A DNA stretch of 64,000 nucleotides from Platynereis dumerilii (lineage: Eukaryota; Annelida; Polychaeta; Phyllodocida; Nereididae). A program made the position numbers and the translations under genes. The stretch lies in the NCBI GenBank assembly GCA_026936325.1, contig JAPTHN010000001.1, forward strand, positions 96,859,859 through 96,923,858, read 5' to 3'. Shown here piece after piece: positions 23,170 to 35,365 of the stretch. The notes beneath the pieces are model-generated. The model was not told the origin of the DNA. It ran no database searches and worked only from the letters and a program-made list of their open reading frames with translations. Every line of letters begins with the position of its first letter. Positions within the stretch are counted from its first letter, which is position 1.

Positions 23170-24000
23170 TTGAGGCCGTGAGACATAAAGACAGTAACGA
23201 GGACAACAACATCGTGGTGACAGGTCAGGTTGACCAACCATTCTTAGACGCCCCACACGGAAAAGTAAGGGGAATTAAGGTCCGAGCTGGAGAAGGGCTA
23301 GAAGTTGGCCGCCCAGAAGTCTCCGAAATTTCTTTAAGTGGAAATCCTGATCTTTCTTGGCCATAAGGCATGGGGAACCATCCTGAGTCTGCCTATAGTT
23401 GCCATTGGGGTAATTCACATCCAGCCATGGCAAAACATGACATCACTGGGCCTAGTAGTATGCATCAGGTCCGTCCCCCTTCACTCGCATGAAGAAGAAA
23501 TAAAGCACAATTTTTCTATCTGAAGTCATGACTCCCGAAACCATTTCCTGAGCTGGATACTTTGCCCTGAATGTCCCATCGACATCTTCTATTGATTTTA
23601 TATAGAATTTGCCATTTCTTTTGTTGACAATAGAATCCACAACCAAACATTTATAGTTTGAAAAAAAAAATTAATATCGAGCCATGCTCCCTAATGTAGC
23701 CCATCATTTTTTCACCATTTCTATCTTCTGGCCTTCATGGAATAGGCCGAATGGTGTCTTTGAGGTCCTGACATATGATTTCAGGCCAAAATCATTTTGC
23801 ATAGCCGCTCTGGCAGCCTTGAGGTCCACCTGAAGCTCTTCAACCACCTCTCTCATGGAGGTTGCAGGTACCTTGTCAGTTTTGTCGTCAGTGACTCCAG
23901 GAATGCTCCATTCCTCTCTTAATTCTCTCTACAAACTCCCAGACTTCCCTTTTATTCCTTTCCCATCATTGATTGCCTTCATGATATTGTATTCCGGTTG
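23170..24000 (-). pseudogene. Decayed mariner/IS630-type transposase
   Basis: Read on the minus strand in shifting frames, the order matches an IS630/Tc1/mariner transposase. An N-terminal part has VTDDKTDKVPATSMREVVEEL and NDFGLKSYVRTSKTPF (helix-turn-helix region). The catalytic core has VVDSIVNKRNGKFYIKS, FRAKYPAQEMVSGVMTSDRK and GPDAYY, followed in another frame by WITPMATI and PHALWPRKI, equivalent to the second catalytic block. The usual FSDEK around the first catalytic Asp reads FSNYK here, so that residue is lost. Frame breaks occur near 23650, 23450 and 23390. The family makes double-strand cuts at its terminal repeats and inserts at TA. I found no convincing terminal repeats. Confidence 0.72.
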
Positions 24001-24295
24001 TGAGTTCACTCTGACTGTGTCAGGGATTGCTTTTAAGTCAATTTGGCACTGAAGCAAATCTGACCACCTCTTCCTTTTTGTCTCCTGTGGAGTCATTTTT
24101 AATCACAGCTCATTCTAACCTTACACACTACACAGGTATGGCTGATACCTTAATGATTATGCTGTATTGTTTTCACAATTTTCCTGTAGATGTGAGATGT
24201 TTTTTTAGCACAAGGAAGTTCATGGAAAATTTTGGTTCCCCACCCTGTACCAATCTGAAAACATAGGCTGCGCAGCAGCAAACCTTCAGGGAATA

Positions 24296-26735
24296 ACACC
24301 TTTATACCCCACCTTTCCTCAAATGAAGTTTTAATTCAAAGGGAGAAATGTGGGTGACTGTTCTAGGATAGATAAGAATGGGCACAAGGCAGGGAGGTGT
24401 GATGGACAGTGGGATGATAGCAGGAAGAGTTTGTAACTCTGAATGTGCAAAACAGCCATGGGAATTGTTTATTCAGCACTTTCTTTCAAGAAATGTTTAA
24501 ATGAGTGCAGCTTTTGTCCAATTTTTCACAAATGCAGAAGCACAGACAACAGTTAATGCTGGTTTTATCCAAACATTCTTGAAGTGCATGACCATAGAAG
24601 CATGGGAGGGGGGATTCAGCAAGGAAGGAGGAGACATCCAGAGGATAAACAGGATGAGGGCAGAGCAAAGAGGCGTGCTGGGAAAAGGGAGACAGACAGG
24701 AGGATGCCACAATGTTGTAGTTTCGATGGCACGTAGGGCAGAAACTGCGAAAAAAAAGGTAGTGGAGCACCTAGGGTGGAGCAAGAGAGAATTAGGCATT
24801 GGTGATTGGCAGGCAAGGAAACTGTAAAGGAAGGAATATGCAGGTTAGTATATATGGAGGAGATATGGCAGAAGGAGGCATAGAGGGCAAATGAATCGAC
24901 AGATGTGACAGTGGGGGTTGGTATTACAGGATGCATCTGGGCGAAGGCCAAGAAAGAGGACTTGAGGAGGCAAAAAGAAATCATGATAGACTACTGGGAT
25001 CGGGTGGAGTACAAGGAGCAGAAGGACAGGTAGGAATGGAACATTTTTATTGTTTAAAATCTCCTTGACCTGCCCTCTCCGTATATCCAAGCCTCCTCCC
25101 CCCTTTATCTTCTTCCAACAATACATTCTCCTGCATGGTTTTCTCTCTACTTGTCCTAAATTCCCATCCATCATAATCTGCAAACACTTTTAATCTATTC
25201 ATCCCTCTCTGTCTTCTTAATATTACAAATCTCTTGTTTCAGCACATCCTGCTTCTTCCCCGTCTTTCCATCGCACATGCTCCTTCGATACCATTCATTC
25301 TCCCTCGCAGCTCCATTCATGTATATTATTCCCTTGTGCATTGAATTACTTCTTGCTGCCTCCTATCCTCTCACCAGTTTTGTACGTCCTTGCCTCCATG
25401 TCTCGGGGCTCACTGCATCCTCTCCTTCTTTCCGGCCTATCCCACCATGCATCCTCCTCCCTGTATTCATTCTACTTCCACATTTCTCCTCCCTTCTTCA
25501 TTTGATTATACCCCCAGTAATATTTCCTTAGTTTTACTGGTTTCATCTTTCCCTTCCTCCTTCCCTGTCACCTCTTCATGCCTCTGCTAGCCATTCACCT
25601 TCTGTGCCACTTCCTTCCATACATCTTCCCTCCACGCCTCCCCCTTCCCCATCTCTGCCATTCTCTGATTTCCTAGTCTTATTTTCACTCTAAGGTCTCT
25701 ACCACTTTCTTCAATTCTTTTCTCCACACTGTATGCCTCCTAACTCCAGCACACCTCTTCCTTTCGAACTTCCTTGCAGTTTGTCACAACAAAAATTTCC
25801 TTCCCAGGGCCTATCCTCTCTGTCTCCTTCATCAGTCTAGTCATCCACCAAGGTTCACTTTCAATGCCTCCTCAATTGTGTGCACCTTTATCGTTTCGAT
25901 ATTATACATCAACATTTCTTAATGCCCGCAAGAAAAAGTTGACACTCATGCTCATCTGTACCTTGCACGTACATGTAATATGATGTCACAAGATTTTCAC
26001 AAATGCAACTGTTCATAATAACATAATACAAAATCATAGACAATGATTTATATATGACTCCCATTTGATATAAATCTACCCACCAGCACCCCCAATACTG
26101 AATGGCAATCATGCTAATCATTATGGTGATAATCTCTGGACATGAATCAAAATCTGCAAATTGAATGTGCCACAAATGTCAACTCCTTTCTAGACAGAAA
26201 ATAATTTTTCTTGGGCAAATATATCCCGTTAGACGGCCATTCGGGACACCATATTGGAATTTTTACCTGCATGAATATTTTCATTCGACCCCCTTCTGTC
26301 CCTTTTAGTTAAATCAGTAGAATCCTATGCCACTCTGTATTTAGCTTCATGCTTTTATTCACTCTGTGATTGTATTTTCCCTGATCCAACTCAGTATAAT
26401 GCTGAAAAGTTGCGATTTGGGCTAAGTTATCAATATTTCGTGTTTTATGTGTCTTAAAATTGATCCAATCACTTTATAATGCCTGTAGTTGAATCCCTTT
26501 GCCCAGAAAACCCTAAAAATGATGTTTTGTTTATCTTTCTACTGTAATTAGGGGCTGAGATATGGGCATTTTGGTATCGGCGGCCATCTTGGGACGCCAT
26601 CTTGGATTCTGCTAATTGCCCGAAGGTGAGAGTTTCACATCACCCAAGAAATGTTAGCCTGGACCCTATAGAACAATAATCCAAAGTAAAAAAAACTATA
26701 TCCGGGACTTTTGGGTTACCCCACAGTTCTGCCGG
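24296..26735. mobile_element. Extra 2.4 kb inside the long Helentron-like copy
   Basis: The short copy runs directly from GAATAACGCATTT to AGAAGATTAC. Here GAATAAC and ATTAGAAGATTAC are separated by ~2.4 kb. The segment is strand-asymmetric: 24600-25040 is purine-rich on the plus strand and 25060-25750 is pyrimidine-rich. It ends with CGGCCATCTTGGGACGCCAT near 26580. I recognise no protein. It is either a nested insertion or the internal part lost from the short copy. Confidence 0.5.
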
Positions 26736-27189
26736 ACTATTAGAAGATTACAATAATATCATAAAATTGGTGTGTTTACGAAATTGCTTATAGGTATGCA
26801 ATAGAGGTCGAGTAGTGGCCTTCAATTATCTCTATTTGCCCACTGCCCTGCCATCTTCCCATCTTCTGCCAGGATTTGTAAAATCAGGAAAAGCCCTTAT
26901 TAGACTAATTTACGCATGTTATGGTATAGTTTCACGCATGTACAAAGTATAGGTTATGTGATGTTGGTTGAAAACCAAAAAATTTAACTCTGTTGTAATT
27001 TTCTGAAGTTTTTCCAATGATTCATAAAGTGTTATATGCGTCAAAAAGCACTGCTACATTGTACAGGTGACTTGTTTAGAAAATTGCATTACTGTATATA
27101 TGCAATTGTGGGCAAGTTTTGGCTCCGATATAAAAAAAATTATTTTAAATATTTTTTTCTCAGTATTACACTATAGAATAGCCATCTGT

Positions 27190-27745
27190 CAGACCATGAA
27201 AGGCACAAATAGACCACATAAACCACATGTGTACCAAACTTCATCCATATATATGGAATAGTGACCAGATGTTGGGCCAGAAACGAAAAATAAATTTTTA
27301 TTATTTTTTTCAATATTTCAAAAGGTATATAATATTTTCCATCAGATCTTTCAAAAGGCACAACTGGACCATATTGACCAAATGTGTACTAAATTTTATC
27401 CATGTACATGCAATAGTGACCGAGTCTTAGCCCGAAAAAAAAAGTATATATTTTTTCTCATTTTTTCAAAAAGTATAGAATATCTGTCAATGAGACCATC
27501 AAAAGGCATCACTAGACCATATAGGCAACATGCGTACAAAATTTCATCCATGCACATGCAATAATGACCAAGCCTTGGCCCGGAAACGAAAATAAATAAT
27601 TTTTATATTTTGTTAATTATTTCAAAAAGTATTTAAGATCTATACATCAGACCATCAAAAGGCACAACTAGACCATACAGGCTCGATGTGTACCAAATTT
27701 CATCCATGTACATTCAATAGAGGCTGAGTGCTGGGCCGGAAACGA
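27190..27745 (+). repeat. Tandem array of ~155-bp units
   Basis: Four units, with the phrase GTACCAAA or a variant at 27231, 27386, 27534 and 27690 (spacings 155, 148, 156). Each unit has CAAAAGGCACAACTAGACCA, then TTTCATCCATGTACATGCAA, then GACC-AG-CTTGGCCC and an AT-rich linker. Confidence 0.85.
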
Positions 27746-27854
27746 TCTATCCGCCCGCCGCCCGACCGCCCGCCCGCCCGCCCGGCGGACAGACAACATT
27801 TTTACCCAAGTGATTACAATACCTTCTTCGAACTTCATTCGCTGAAGGTAAAAA

Positions 27855-30379
27855 GGACACCCTATTGCGAACCAGAAAGCACAGATCACTTACAGTTCTG
27901 CTAGGCAGGGGTCTCTTCCTATTCAAAGGCCACAGACACAGTCAATATACCACTTGGGAAAATGTACGCACAGAGGGGCTATCCCGTGGGCCAGCTTGGC
28001 CCCTTACTTATTAGATACAAAGGACAATACCAGGCTGGCAATGATGTTCAGAAGATTTATTCTGGAATAACATTTTGCAAGGCCCAGGGGTTAAACAACA
28101 AAGCCATTTCATATATTAAACCCAAACGCACATGGCATTCATTGACAGAGTGTCTCACATCTATCAGGAGGCAAAAGGGCGAAGGGATTCCCGAGAGACT
28201 AGAAACTAAAAGGGAGCTGATATAGGCATAATATGCCTTCAAGGCATCTGACCAGAAAATTTTTTAAGGCAAGCGGACGACGCTGTTGGTCAGCCAATGC
28301 AATTGTCCTTGGCTTGCTCTACAAAGGTCAGATTGGGATATATACACTCACTGAATGGATGAATGTTCAGCGAGCCAGCAACATTGCAGGAGAAAGCAAG
28401 CATGTCCAGACAGCAAAACACCAAAAGGAGATGCTGGCAGTCATATTCGATTCAAGTCTTTAGTAGTTGCTTTGTTCAGTGACCATGTTGACCAGAGGTT
28501 GGCTTGTGTGCCCCTTGATGTGCCCTGACCATGTGCCGTTTGCATGCATGGCCTTATTCAGATGTTGAGGAAATAACAGTCTACAGGCTCTATTGTATTA
28601 AGTTTAACATCAGCAGAGCAGTTCAGAGAATATCCTGTGGGCCTTAAGATGGCATTTTGGGAGCAAGCGAGGTGTGCGATTCTCGAAGGAGAAACCATCA
28701 GAGGAAGAGAGCCTCAGAGAGGAGGAGACTGTTTCAGATAAAGTGTGATAGGTTTGGGCCAATGGCTGTTGGGACTGTCAAAATGTAATATGGCGTATGA
28801 CCAAGTGAGCACTGCAGCCATTCCCATGCTATTATGATAGGATGAATTGCTCTGATGCCTCTCAATGGCTGCTGAAGCAGAGACGATTCAACATTCCAGA
28901 ATCTTCTGCTCTTGCCTGCTTTTGTCCCTCACTTGTCTGCTGACAAGGGCCATCACATCATGAGGCAAGAGTTCTGACTTAAATGTCTGCAGCAAAAGAC
29001 AATTGGTTGCAATTAGTAGAAAGGCAAGTACCATTTGTAAAGTGTGATGCAAGTCCCTTCGGATCCCTTCAAGTGATAACAGAAGGTTGATCAAGAATGA
29101 CATTGCAGGCTGACAGATGCATCAGCATCTCATACTGCTTGCTTAATGCCCATTCACATGTCTTTTGTCAGCCCATCATAAAAATGAGTGACCACGGTAA
29201 AACTAAAACCACATAAGAAATTGCACAATCAGGAGCATTTCAGACAAGAATTGCCATAAAATGAGGATTCTTATCAAGGTGATAAAAAAAACTTGTTGAT
29301 GGTGGTTGTTGAAACAAAATACAAGCATGAAGAACATGCATTCAAAAGAAGCTGGGATGGCAATTGCTGCAAAAGGCAATTATATCTCTTCAGGAGATAC
29401 CTTCTCCCTCACCATCCTTGGCAGAAACCCTCTTAACAAATTAAATAACAAACCATTTCACAAAACAATGCCTGAAACAGGCAGGCGCTTGATGACAGGA
29501 CAAATGATAGATTACATGATTCGTGCTACTGCAGCCTCGTACACAAGCCTAGTTAACACAACCGTCACAACGTCTTAGTTTTTTCAAACGGTGTTGAGTG
29601 TGATTTAATTTGAGCCTTTGCATTGCTCAGAAGCAGAAGTAAGAGCAGCCTGGGGAGAACTTCTCTTCCTAGGGAAACCCAATGTTTTTACTTTTTCATC
29701 AGCAGACAAGCTCATAAATTTACAGCCCCCTCATTATTCCAAAAAAGTAGCAAGAAAAAGGGGGAATGATTGTCTCCTTTTACAGCATAACAAATATCAG
29801 CATATCTGCGTTTCTCAGCATTTTCTCTGCAGTTTTGAAGGGAGTCTAATCCAATTGTGTGTGGCGCAATCAATCAATAATTATGTGCGTACAACAGGAG
29901 CAATTCAACCTCTATGCACATCTTTTTGGCTATAACAAGAATTCACAAAAAGAGTATCTCTAGCTATCAGCATGCAGTAGACGTCATCCTGAAGATTTTC
30001 AGTTTCATCTGCTTTATGGCTTCAGGTCTTACGAAAAGGTGACTGACTTCTTTTTCATCAAATTACAAGTCCACCCCACAAAACAAAAATCCACATCCAG
30101 GTCAGAAAGCACATACAAATAACTGGAAGCTTTGTATATTTGCATAGCCACTCTACAGACATGTGTGAAATGGATTAGCACCTGTGCATACATCAGCATG
30201 GGTGATAAAGCTTATTTGAAATGGTGAAATGGAGGGGGGGGGGAACCAACTGAAATTCGAAAAGGTATCCCGTCTGTTATTTCTATTTAATAACCAACAG
30301 ATTCAAAGTAGTACTCTTCCAGGTATAAACCAATGCCTCTCTTTCAAAATTTATTTTCTTGCTCTGGCAGCTATGTGTA
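27855..30379. other. Single-copy-looking non-coding region
   Basis: About 2.5 kb with no inverted-repeat element or duplicate found within the window, and higher complexity than its surroundings. Short frames at 27962-28225, 28888-29103 and 29306-29578 have no recognisable domains. Possible unique regulatory or intronic DNA; this is inference only. Confidence 0.35.
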
Positions 30380-30904
30380 CAGTTGAGGTCAAAAATTTGC
30401 ATACAGACGGACAGGAAATAGTTAAAGCTGTATTATGTAAGTGCAAATGGGTCTACATATTTGGCAATTTTATTTCTTGTTTCTTACATATTGAACTTAT
30501 GAATTTGACTATAATTGGTCCATTTGACCAAATCCCCTTAAAAATACAGGGCATTAATCTGTGAGTCGTCCAAAGTTGATGGGTCAGAAGTTTGCATACA
30601 CTCCGGGACCATGGTTTTATTATGCAATATTTATGCCTTTAATTGGAAAATATTTCATTGTTCTATCCTAGTTATTAGAAAAAAAGTCTCAAATGTATTA
30701 TCCTCAGAGTTCATACAATAGAGGCCCCCAGACACAATCTTTCACTTTCTCTGTGAATCTCCGTGGGATCATTCAAACAGTATGGAGAAGATAAAAAGAT
30801 GCAAATTATATGAATGCACAATATTGGATGTCAAAGGGAGCAAATGGGAAGCATTTTAAATTGTTGTATCCTCAGTACAGCACATAGTTGGTCATTTTAA
30901 GACC

Positions 30905-31175
30905 CACAAGTTCATCGCTACACTGCAGAGAACTGGAAGAAGAGCCAAACTGGTGGCGACTGACAACATAAAAATCATCAGAATGGCTAAACAGAATCCA
31001 AGGGTGACTAAAAATGAAATATGCAATGATCTGGGGGTGTCTTGGGTGAAGGTGTCCACCAGCGCATAGATGTGGACATTACGTGGAAAAGGACTCCGAG
31101 GATGCAAAGATGGAAAGAAGCCAGAGGTGCGAGAATGCCATGTGAAAATTTGTCTGGAGTATGCCAACTCTTACA
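30905..31175 (+). pseudogene. N-terminal fragment of Tc1 transposase (left half)
   Basis: Reads LQRTGRRAKLVATDNIKIIR, then MAKQNPRVTKNEICNDLGVS (the first helix-turn-helix of the bipartite paired-like domain), then WVKVSTSA and a stop. A continuation resembles the second sub-domain: LRGKGLRGCKDGKKPEVREC and HVKICLEYANSY. The catalytic DDE domain is absent. Confidence 0.8.
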
Positions 31176-31194
31176 AGGACTGTTTATATAGGTG

Positions 31195-31412
31195 TTGACA
31201 TACCCAGGAGAAGACTTGACTCACTGCATGATTTTTTTCTCGTAGCAGTGACTTCTTTCTATCTTTGCATCCTCGGAGTCCTCCTCCACGTAATGTCCAC
31301 ATCTATGCGCTAGTTGACACCTTCACCCCAGCCACCCCCAGATCATTGCATATTTCATTTTTAGTCACCCTTGGATTCTGTTTAGCCATTCTGATGATTT
31401 TTATGTTGTCAG
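31195..31412 (-). pseudogene. Second, inverted copy of the Tc1 transposase N-terminus
   Basis: On the minus strand the same DNIKIIRMAKQNPRVTKNEI and CNDLGV segment is found, then a stop at the same place as in the left copy. The shared stop implies that the inversion copied an already broken gene. Confidence 0.8.
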
Positions 31413-31820
31413 ATTCACAGAGAAAGTGAAAGATAGTGTCCGGGGGCCTCTATTGTATGGACATAATTTACCAAATTTTTTCAACAGAACCCTGAGGATA
31501 ATACATTTGAGACTTATTTTCTACAAACTAGGATAGAACAATGAAATATTTTCCAATTAAAGTATAAATATTGCATAATACAACCATGGTCCCGGAGTGC
31601 ATGCAAACTTCTGACCCATCAACTTTGGACGACTCACAGATTAATGCCCTGTATTTTTAAGGGGATTTGGTCAAATGGACCAATTATAGTCAAATTCATA
31701 AGTTCAATATGTAAGAAACAAGAAATAAAATTGCCAAATATGTAGACCCATTTGCACTTACATAATACAGCTTTAACTATTTCCTGTCCGTCTGTATGCA
31801 AATTTTTGACCTCAACTGTA

Positions 31821-33468
31821 CATGTACATACTTTTTGACAATGAGGCAGAGTTAAGGGAAGTAGTGCCAGAGAATGTTTATACATAAGGTGAAATATAGC
31901 ACCTACATCTTGAGTAGTGATCAGAATTAATAAAGGGCAGTGTAGGCTAAGCCCAAAATTTCTAGGAAAAATAAATCCCCATTGAGGCGAAGAAAAAAAA
32001 TTGAAAAATACGCTGTGAGTGTAGGAAAAATGGAGGAAAAATAAAGATTGAGTGCAGGCGTCTGGAAACTGTAAAAACAAGCTCGGTAGACATATGGACC
32101 TGACCCTACTCTTAACAGCAACAGAAGAATAACCAGAGCGGCTTTGACCGGACTAGTACGATAAGCTTTATATATTGCATAATAATGGAACGAAAAGGCT
32201 CCTTCCTGTGTCTTTCTAAAGACAATAGATGTGGGAGATTACTTCCTTGAACAAAATAACCCTTGCTTTATTCTGACACCAATCTGCAGATCTGTGTAAG
32301 GTTTGAATCTTGGCCAATTAATTAATGCACTTATTTTCTTCATTTGACACATGACAAACCTCATTGAATTAGAATAAGTCGGCAAAAAAGCGAAAATTTA
32401 TATAGTAATCTCTCCAAATCCATATTAACTGAAATCTATGATTAACATTTCCCAAATCGCATAACACGTATTGTCATGAAGACCTTCCTAAATCAGTTGT
32501 CTTCGACCTGGAAGTAGAACAGCATTCATGTCAAATTACTAATTAAACTAGTCGTGTCACTTGAGAATAACCATCACATTGGCTAGCCACATTCACCACA
32601 TGGGAGCAGTAAACAGCCATATGGAAAATGTGTAAACTGAATAAGGATCGTCGGTATGCAGGGCCAGTTACCATTCGAAACCGGTTACTATCAATATACC
32701 TGAACAGCCTCAAGTGCCGGAATGTCAAATTGATATGCTTCATCTACTCTGGAACAGGAACTATTATATGCAACCAGAGTTAAACCAAATTTGGTCCATT
32801 TACAAAGGATGCATTGTATTATCTTTAAGGGAATATGCGGGAATATGCGGTTGTTGGCAGATATTTTGCTTTATTCACATCTGCTGTATTTACTTTATTT
32901 TGCTACCCCTGCTCTATTATCTAAATATTTTTTAAAAAGTAAGGCACCAAAAAGCACATCAGTTACTAAAACATTGACATCTTGCTGTCATCCTACTCTG
33001 TGTTACAGCTAATTTCCTTATTAAAAAGGGCATGAGGGCCAAAAAGATAAACTCATGGCATAGTATGAGGGATTCAAACTACAGGTGCTGTCAGTCAGAA
33101 ACATGTACATTTTCTTTGTAAACATTTCCTTTCATGAATTCAGTTGTAATGCCAAGATTAAAAAAGAGTGCATATCCGCCATTTGAAGGGTTATTCCTTT
33201 TAGATCCATCTTGACATTCTTGATAATGGCAAGCACCAATCGCAACAGGTACCAAATTGCTTTTAAGATAATATAGAAAGAGGATAAGTATTTGGACAGC
33301 AGTAAACATTCATCATGTGGCTCAGTCTGCCAATCCAAGGTACTGCAGGCCTTACAAGTAGCTGCCTTATGGTGTTGTAGCTGAAAATTATAATGTTGCC
33401 TAAGCCATGGAAAGCCCGAACACCAGTTTCACACCAAACCTTTCCCCTACTTAGACTGTGATCATGAC
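31821..33468. other. Non-coding stretch
   Basis: No gene, transposon end or duplicate was recognised in about 1.6 kb. The 148-codon frame ending at 31634 is the Tc1 terminal repeat read through into flanking DNA. Confidence 0.35.
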
Positions 33469-33476
33469 ACACTCAG

Positions 33477-35073
33477 TAGGGTGTCCCATTTTTCGAACAT
33501 TTTTTCGGATCATGCTCTTTTTGGGCTCAGTTGTGCTCCCAAGTTCCAGGAAAGGATGACCTTTGACTTGAGTCATTCATTAGTATTCATCATGGCAATT
33601 TGAGTATCTCGACATGACAGGAAATTGGTTGGTCTTGCACCAGACATGTTTACAAGAAACAGGAAAAGAATACGTATCTACATTTAATATCATCAAATAC
33701 ATTGCAGTTGTTGGTGATTGTGTAAAGAGGGGCATCACGGACATGAAGTATTACTGACTGAAACCAGTCTGCTGCAGGCAGACAAGTTCAGTGAGGTAGC
33801 AGACTGATGAAAGGCAAAATTTGCTATGGGAATGGCTTCTAGTGTACCAAGAAAGCTACCCCTTAGATCGGCATTCAGCAGAACCCAGTAGAACAGTTAC
33901 TGTGCTAGAGTTTCTCAGAAATACACATATGCATGGATGTGACATGCAACACTTCCGGTGAAATTATGCATTCAGGATGGCACTCTTCTGGACTGCATTG
34001 TGTTGATGTCCCATTGACATAAAATCAAGATGCAGCAGTTCAAGAAGACATTGAAGATACCTTTCTAAAGAATTGTTTCTACCATATAAGTCCTGATTTT
34101 GCGTGTGTCAAAACGGATCTTGCAATAACAGTTTGTAAAATGTGTTTTCTTAATGGATTGAGATAATTCTGAGAGCTTAATCCAGTCACCATGATAATAT
34201 ATGTGGGCTGTATCTGTGTTCCATTCATTGCCTATGGATTAGTAAAAAAAAGTAAGCAAAGCTATGTTAGTAACTTGCTAAAGTATGATAATTATAATCA
34301 TGTATCTTACGGAGGTATATTTTCCCTTAGTATGTGCATTTACGTATCTGTACTGCATTAATACTGAAGAGTGACCTATTTCATATGTTAAATTCCTTGG
34401 TTACCACCCCTAATTGATAAATGTCAATGTTTAATAAAAAAACATCTCATGACCAGCAATCCCTAAAACACAGGTATTGGTGTTTTGCAATAATTTTAAA
34501 ACTGCAGGAAATCCTGTCAACAGAAAACAGCCAATTTTAGGTAATCCGAGGGCTTAATTTACCAAATATTGCTTGTTGTGAAGTAAGCATGACCTCTTCG
34601 TGATTTAGAATCATCATGGGTGACTTCAGCACCCTCAAAAAAACCCCACTTGACCAGTTTCAGTTGCATTAACTGATTTCAGGCTGGAAAATAGCCACTT
34701 TTTATGCTAGAAAATAGTCCTTTTCGGGTAATCCAAGGGCTGAATTGACCAATTATAGCAATTTATGAAGTCATATTGACCTCTGGGTAATTTATTTTCA
34801 TCATAGATGGACTTAGCACTCTCAAAAACCCCTATATGAACAATTTTAGTGGCACAGGGATGATTTCAGACAGGAAAATAGCCACTTTTTGTTCTCGAAA
34901 ATAGTAATTTTCGGGTCCCTTGAGGGGCCCTCCAAAGATGGTGGTGGGGGGGGGGGGTCTAACCCTTAATGGATTTGGCTGAAATTTGGTGTGTGGGCTT
35001 TGTACACATGGGAGCACAACTGAGCCTAAAAAGAGCGTGATCCGACAATATTTTCGAAAAATGGTACACCCTA
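33477..35073. mobile_element. 1.6-kb non-autonomous hAT element
   Basis: Terminal inverted repeats of at least 65 bp begin TAGGGTGTCCCATTTTTCGA at the left and TAGGGTGTACCATTTTTCGA on the right's complement. Perfect 8-bp target duplication ACACTCAG at 33469-33476 and 35074-35081. TAGGG ends with 8-bp duplications define hAT. There is no transposase; the interior includes a 187-bp tandem repeat. Confidence 0.92.
34500..34915 (+). repeat. Tandem repeat, 187-bp period
   Basis: GTAATCCGAGGGCTTAATTT at 34541 and GTAATCCAAGGGCTGAATTG at 34728 start equivalent units. Both continue through ATTTATGAAGT-like, TCATCAT-GACTT-AGCAC and GGAAAATAGCCACTTTTT blocks. A third unit begins near 34915 and is cut off. 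Confidence 0.8.
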
Positions 35074-35365
35074 ACACTCAGTAGGAATAAACTGTTTTTC
35101 TTTGAAATTTTGTGGAGTTTTCAAAAAAATGCACAATGCAGTTTGTTGGTGGCATATATAAACCAAATATTGATATGATTGGACCCCAGAAGACGCACTT
35201 CATTTGCACACCACAGAGAGCATTATTGAAATTTCAGCTCATAAGGCTGTCCCAAAGTGAACTTTAGCAGCCGATCCTTGGGTGATTGGAAAGCGTAATG
35301 TAATCCATCAATGCTGATTTGACAAGCACTGAGAATTTTAAGTCAACTTTCCCCAGCTGCTTACA
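35074..35365. other. Non-coding spacer
   Basis: Sequence between the hAT element and the hairpin at 35366. No feature seen beyond the target duplication at its left edge. Confidence 0.3.

Larger units (their letters stand above)
24256..27854 (+). mobile_element. Helentron-like repeat, long copy, interrupted or full-length
   Basis: Shares both ends with 45874-46979 in opposite orientation. The left end is AAAACATAGGCTGCGCAGCA, continuing GCAAACCTTCAG. The right end is CTTCATTCGCTGAAGGTAAA. Internal features in order are a four-unit ~155-bp tandem array (27190-27745), a GC-rich CCGCCCGCCCG tract (27750-27785), and a terminal hairpin of CCTTCTTCGAACTTC type. Short inverted ends (ACCTTCAGC), a subterminal palindrome (GCTGCGCAGC), a microsatellite and a satellite-like array together resemble Helentron-associated elements of bivalves and flies. 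The match is by architecture, not by a Rep/helicase gene, which is absent. Confidence 0.6.
30380..31818. mobile_element. Palindromic Tc1-like element made of two 5' halves
   Basis: Bounded by TA (30378-30379 and 31819-31820) and by inverted ends starting CAGTTGAGGTCAAAAATTTG. The inversion is not limited to the ends. The right half (about 31200-31818) is the complement of most of the left half, including the transposase start. The element is therefore two 5' portions of one Tc1 element joined head to head, with no 3' portion. About 150 bp after CTGTGAATCT in the left half are missing from the right half. It cannot make transposase but keeps both cut sites, so a related enzyme could have moved it. 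Confidence 0.88.

Noticed and set aside
24497-25183. Overlapping frames of ~100-120 codons on both strands
   Set aside because: They follow from the purine/pyrimidine skew, which removes stop codons. None matches a known protein.
27190-27745. CRISPR-like regularly spaced repeats
   Set aside because: Units are ~155 bp, tandem and diverged, without spacers, in a eukaryotic mobile element.
31634-32080. 148-codon minus-strand frame and its twin at 30229-30564
   Set aside because: Both are the Tc1 terminal repeat read as protein; the identical ends are explained by the inverted repeat.
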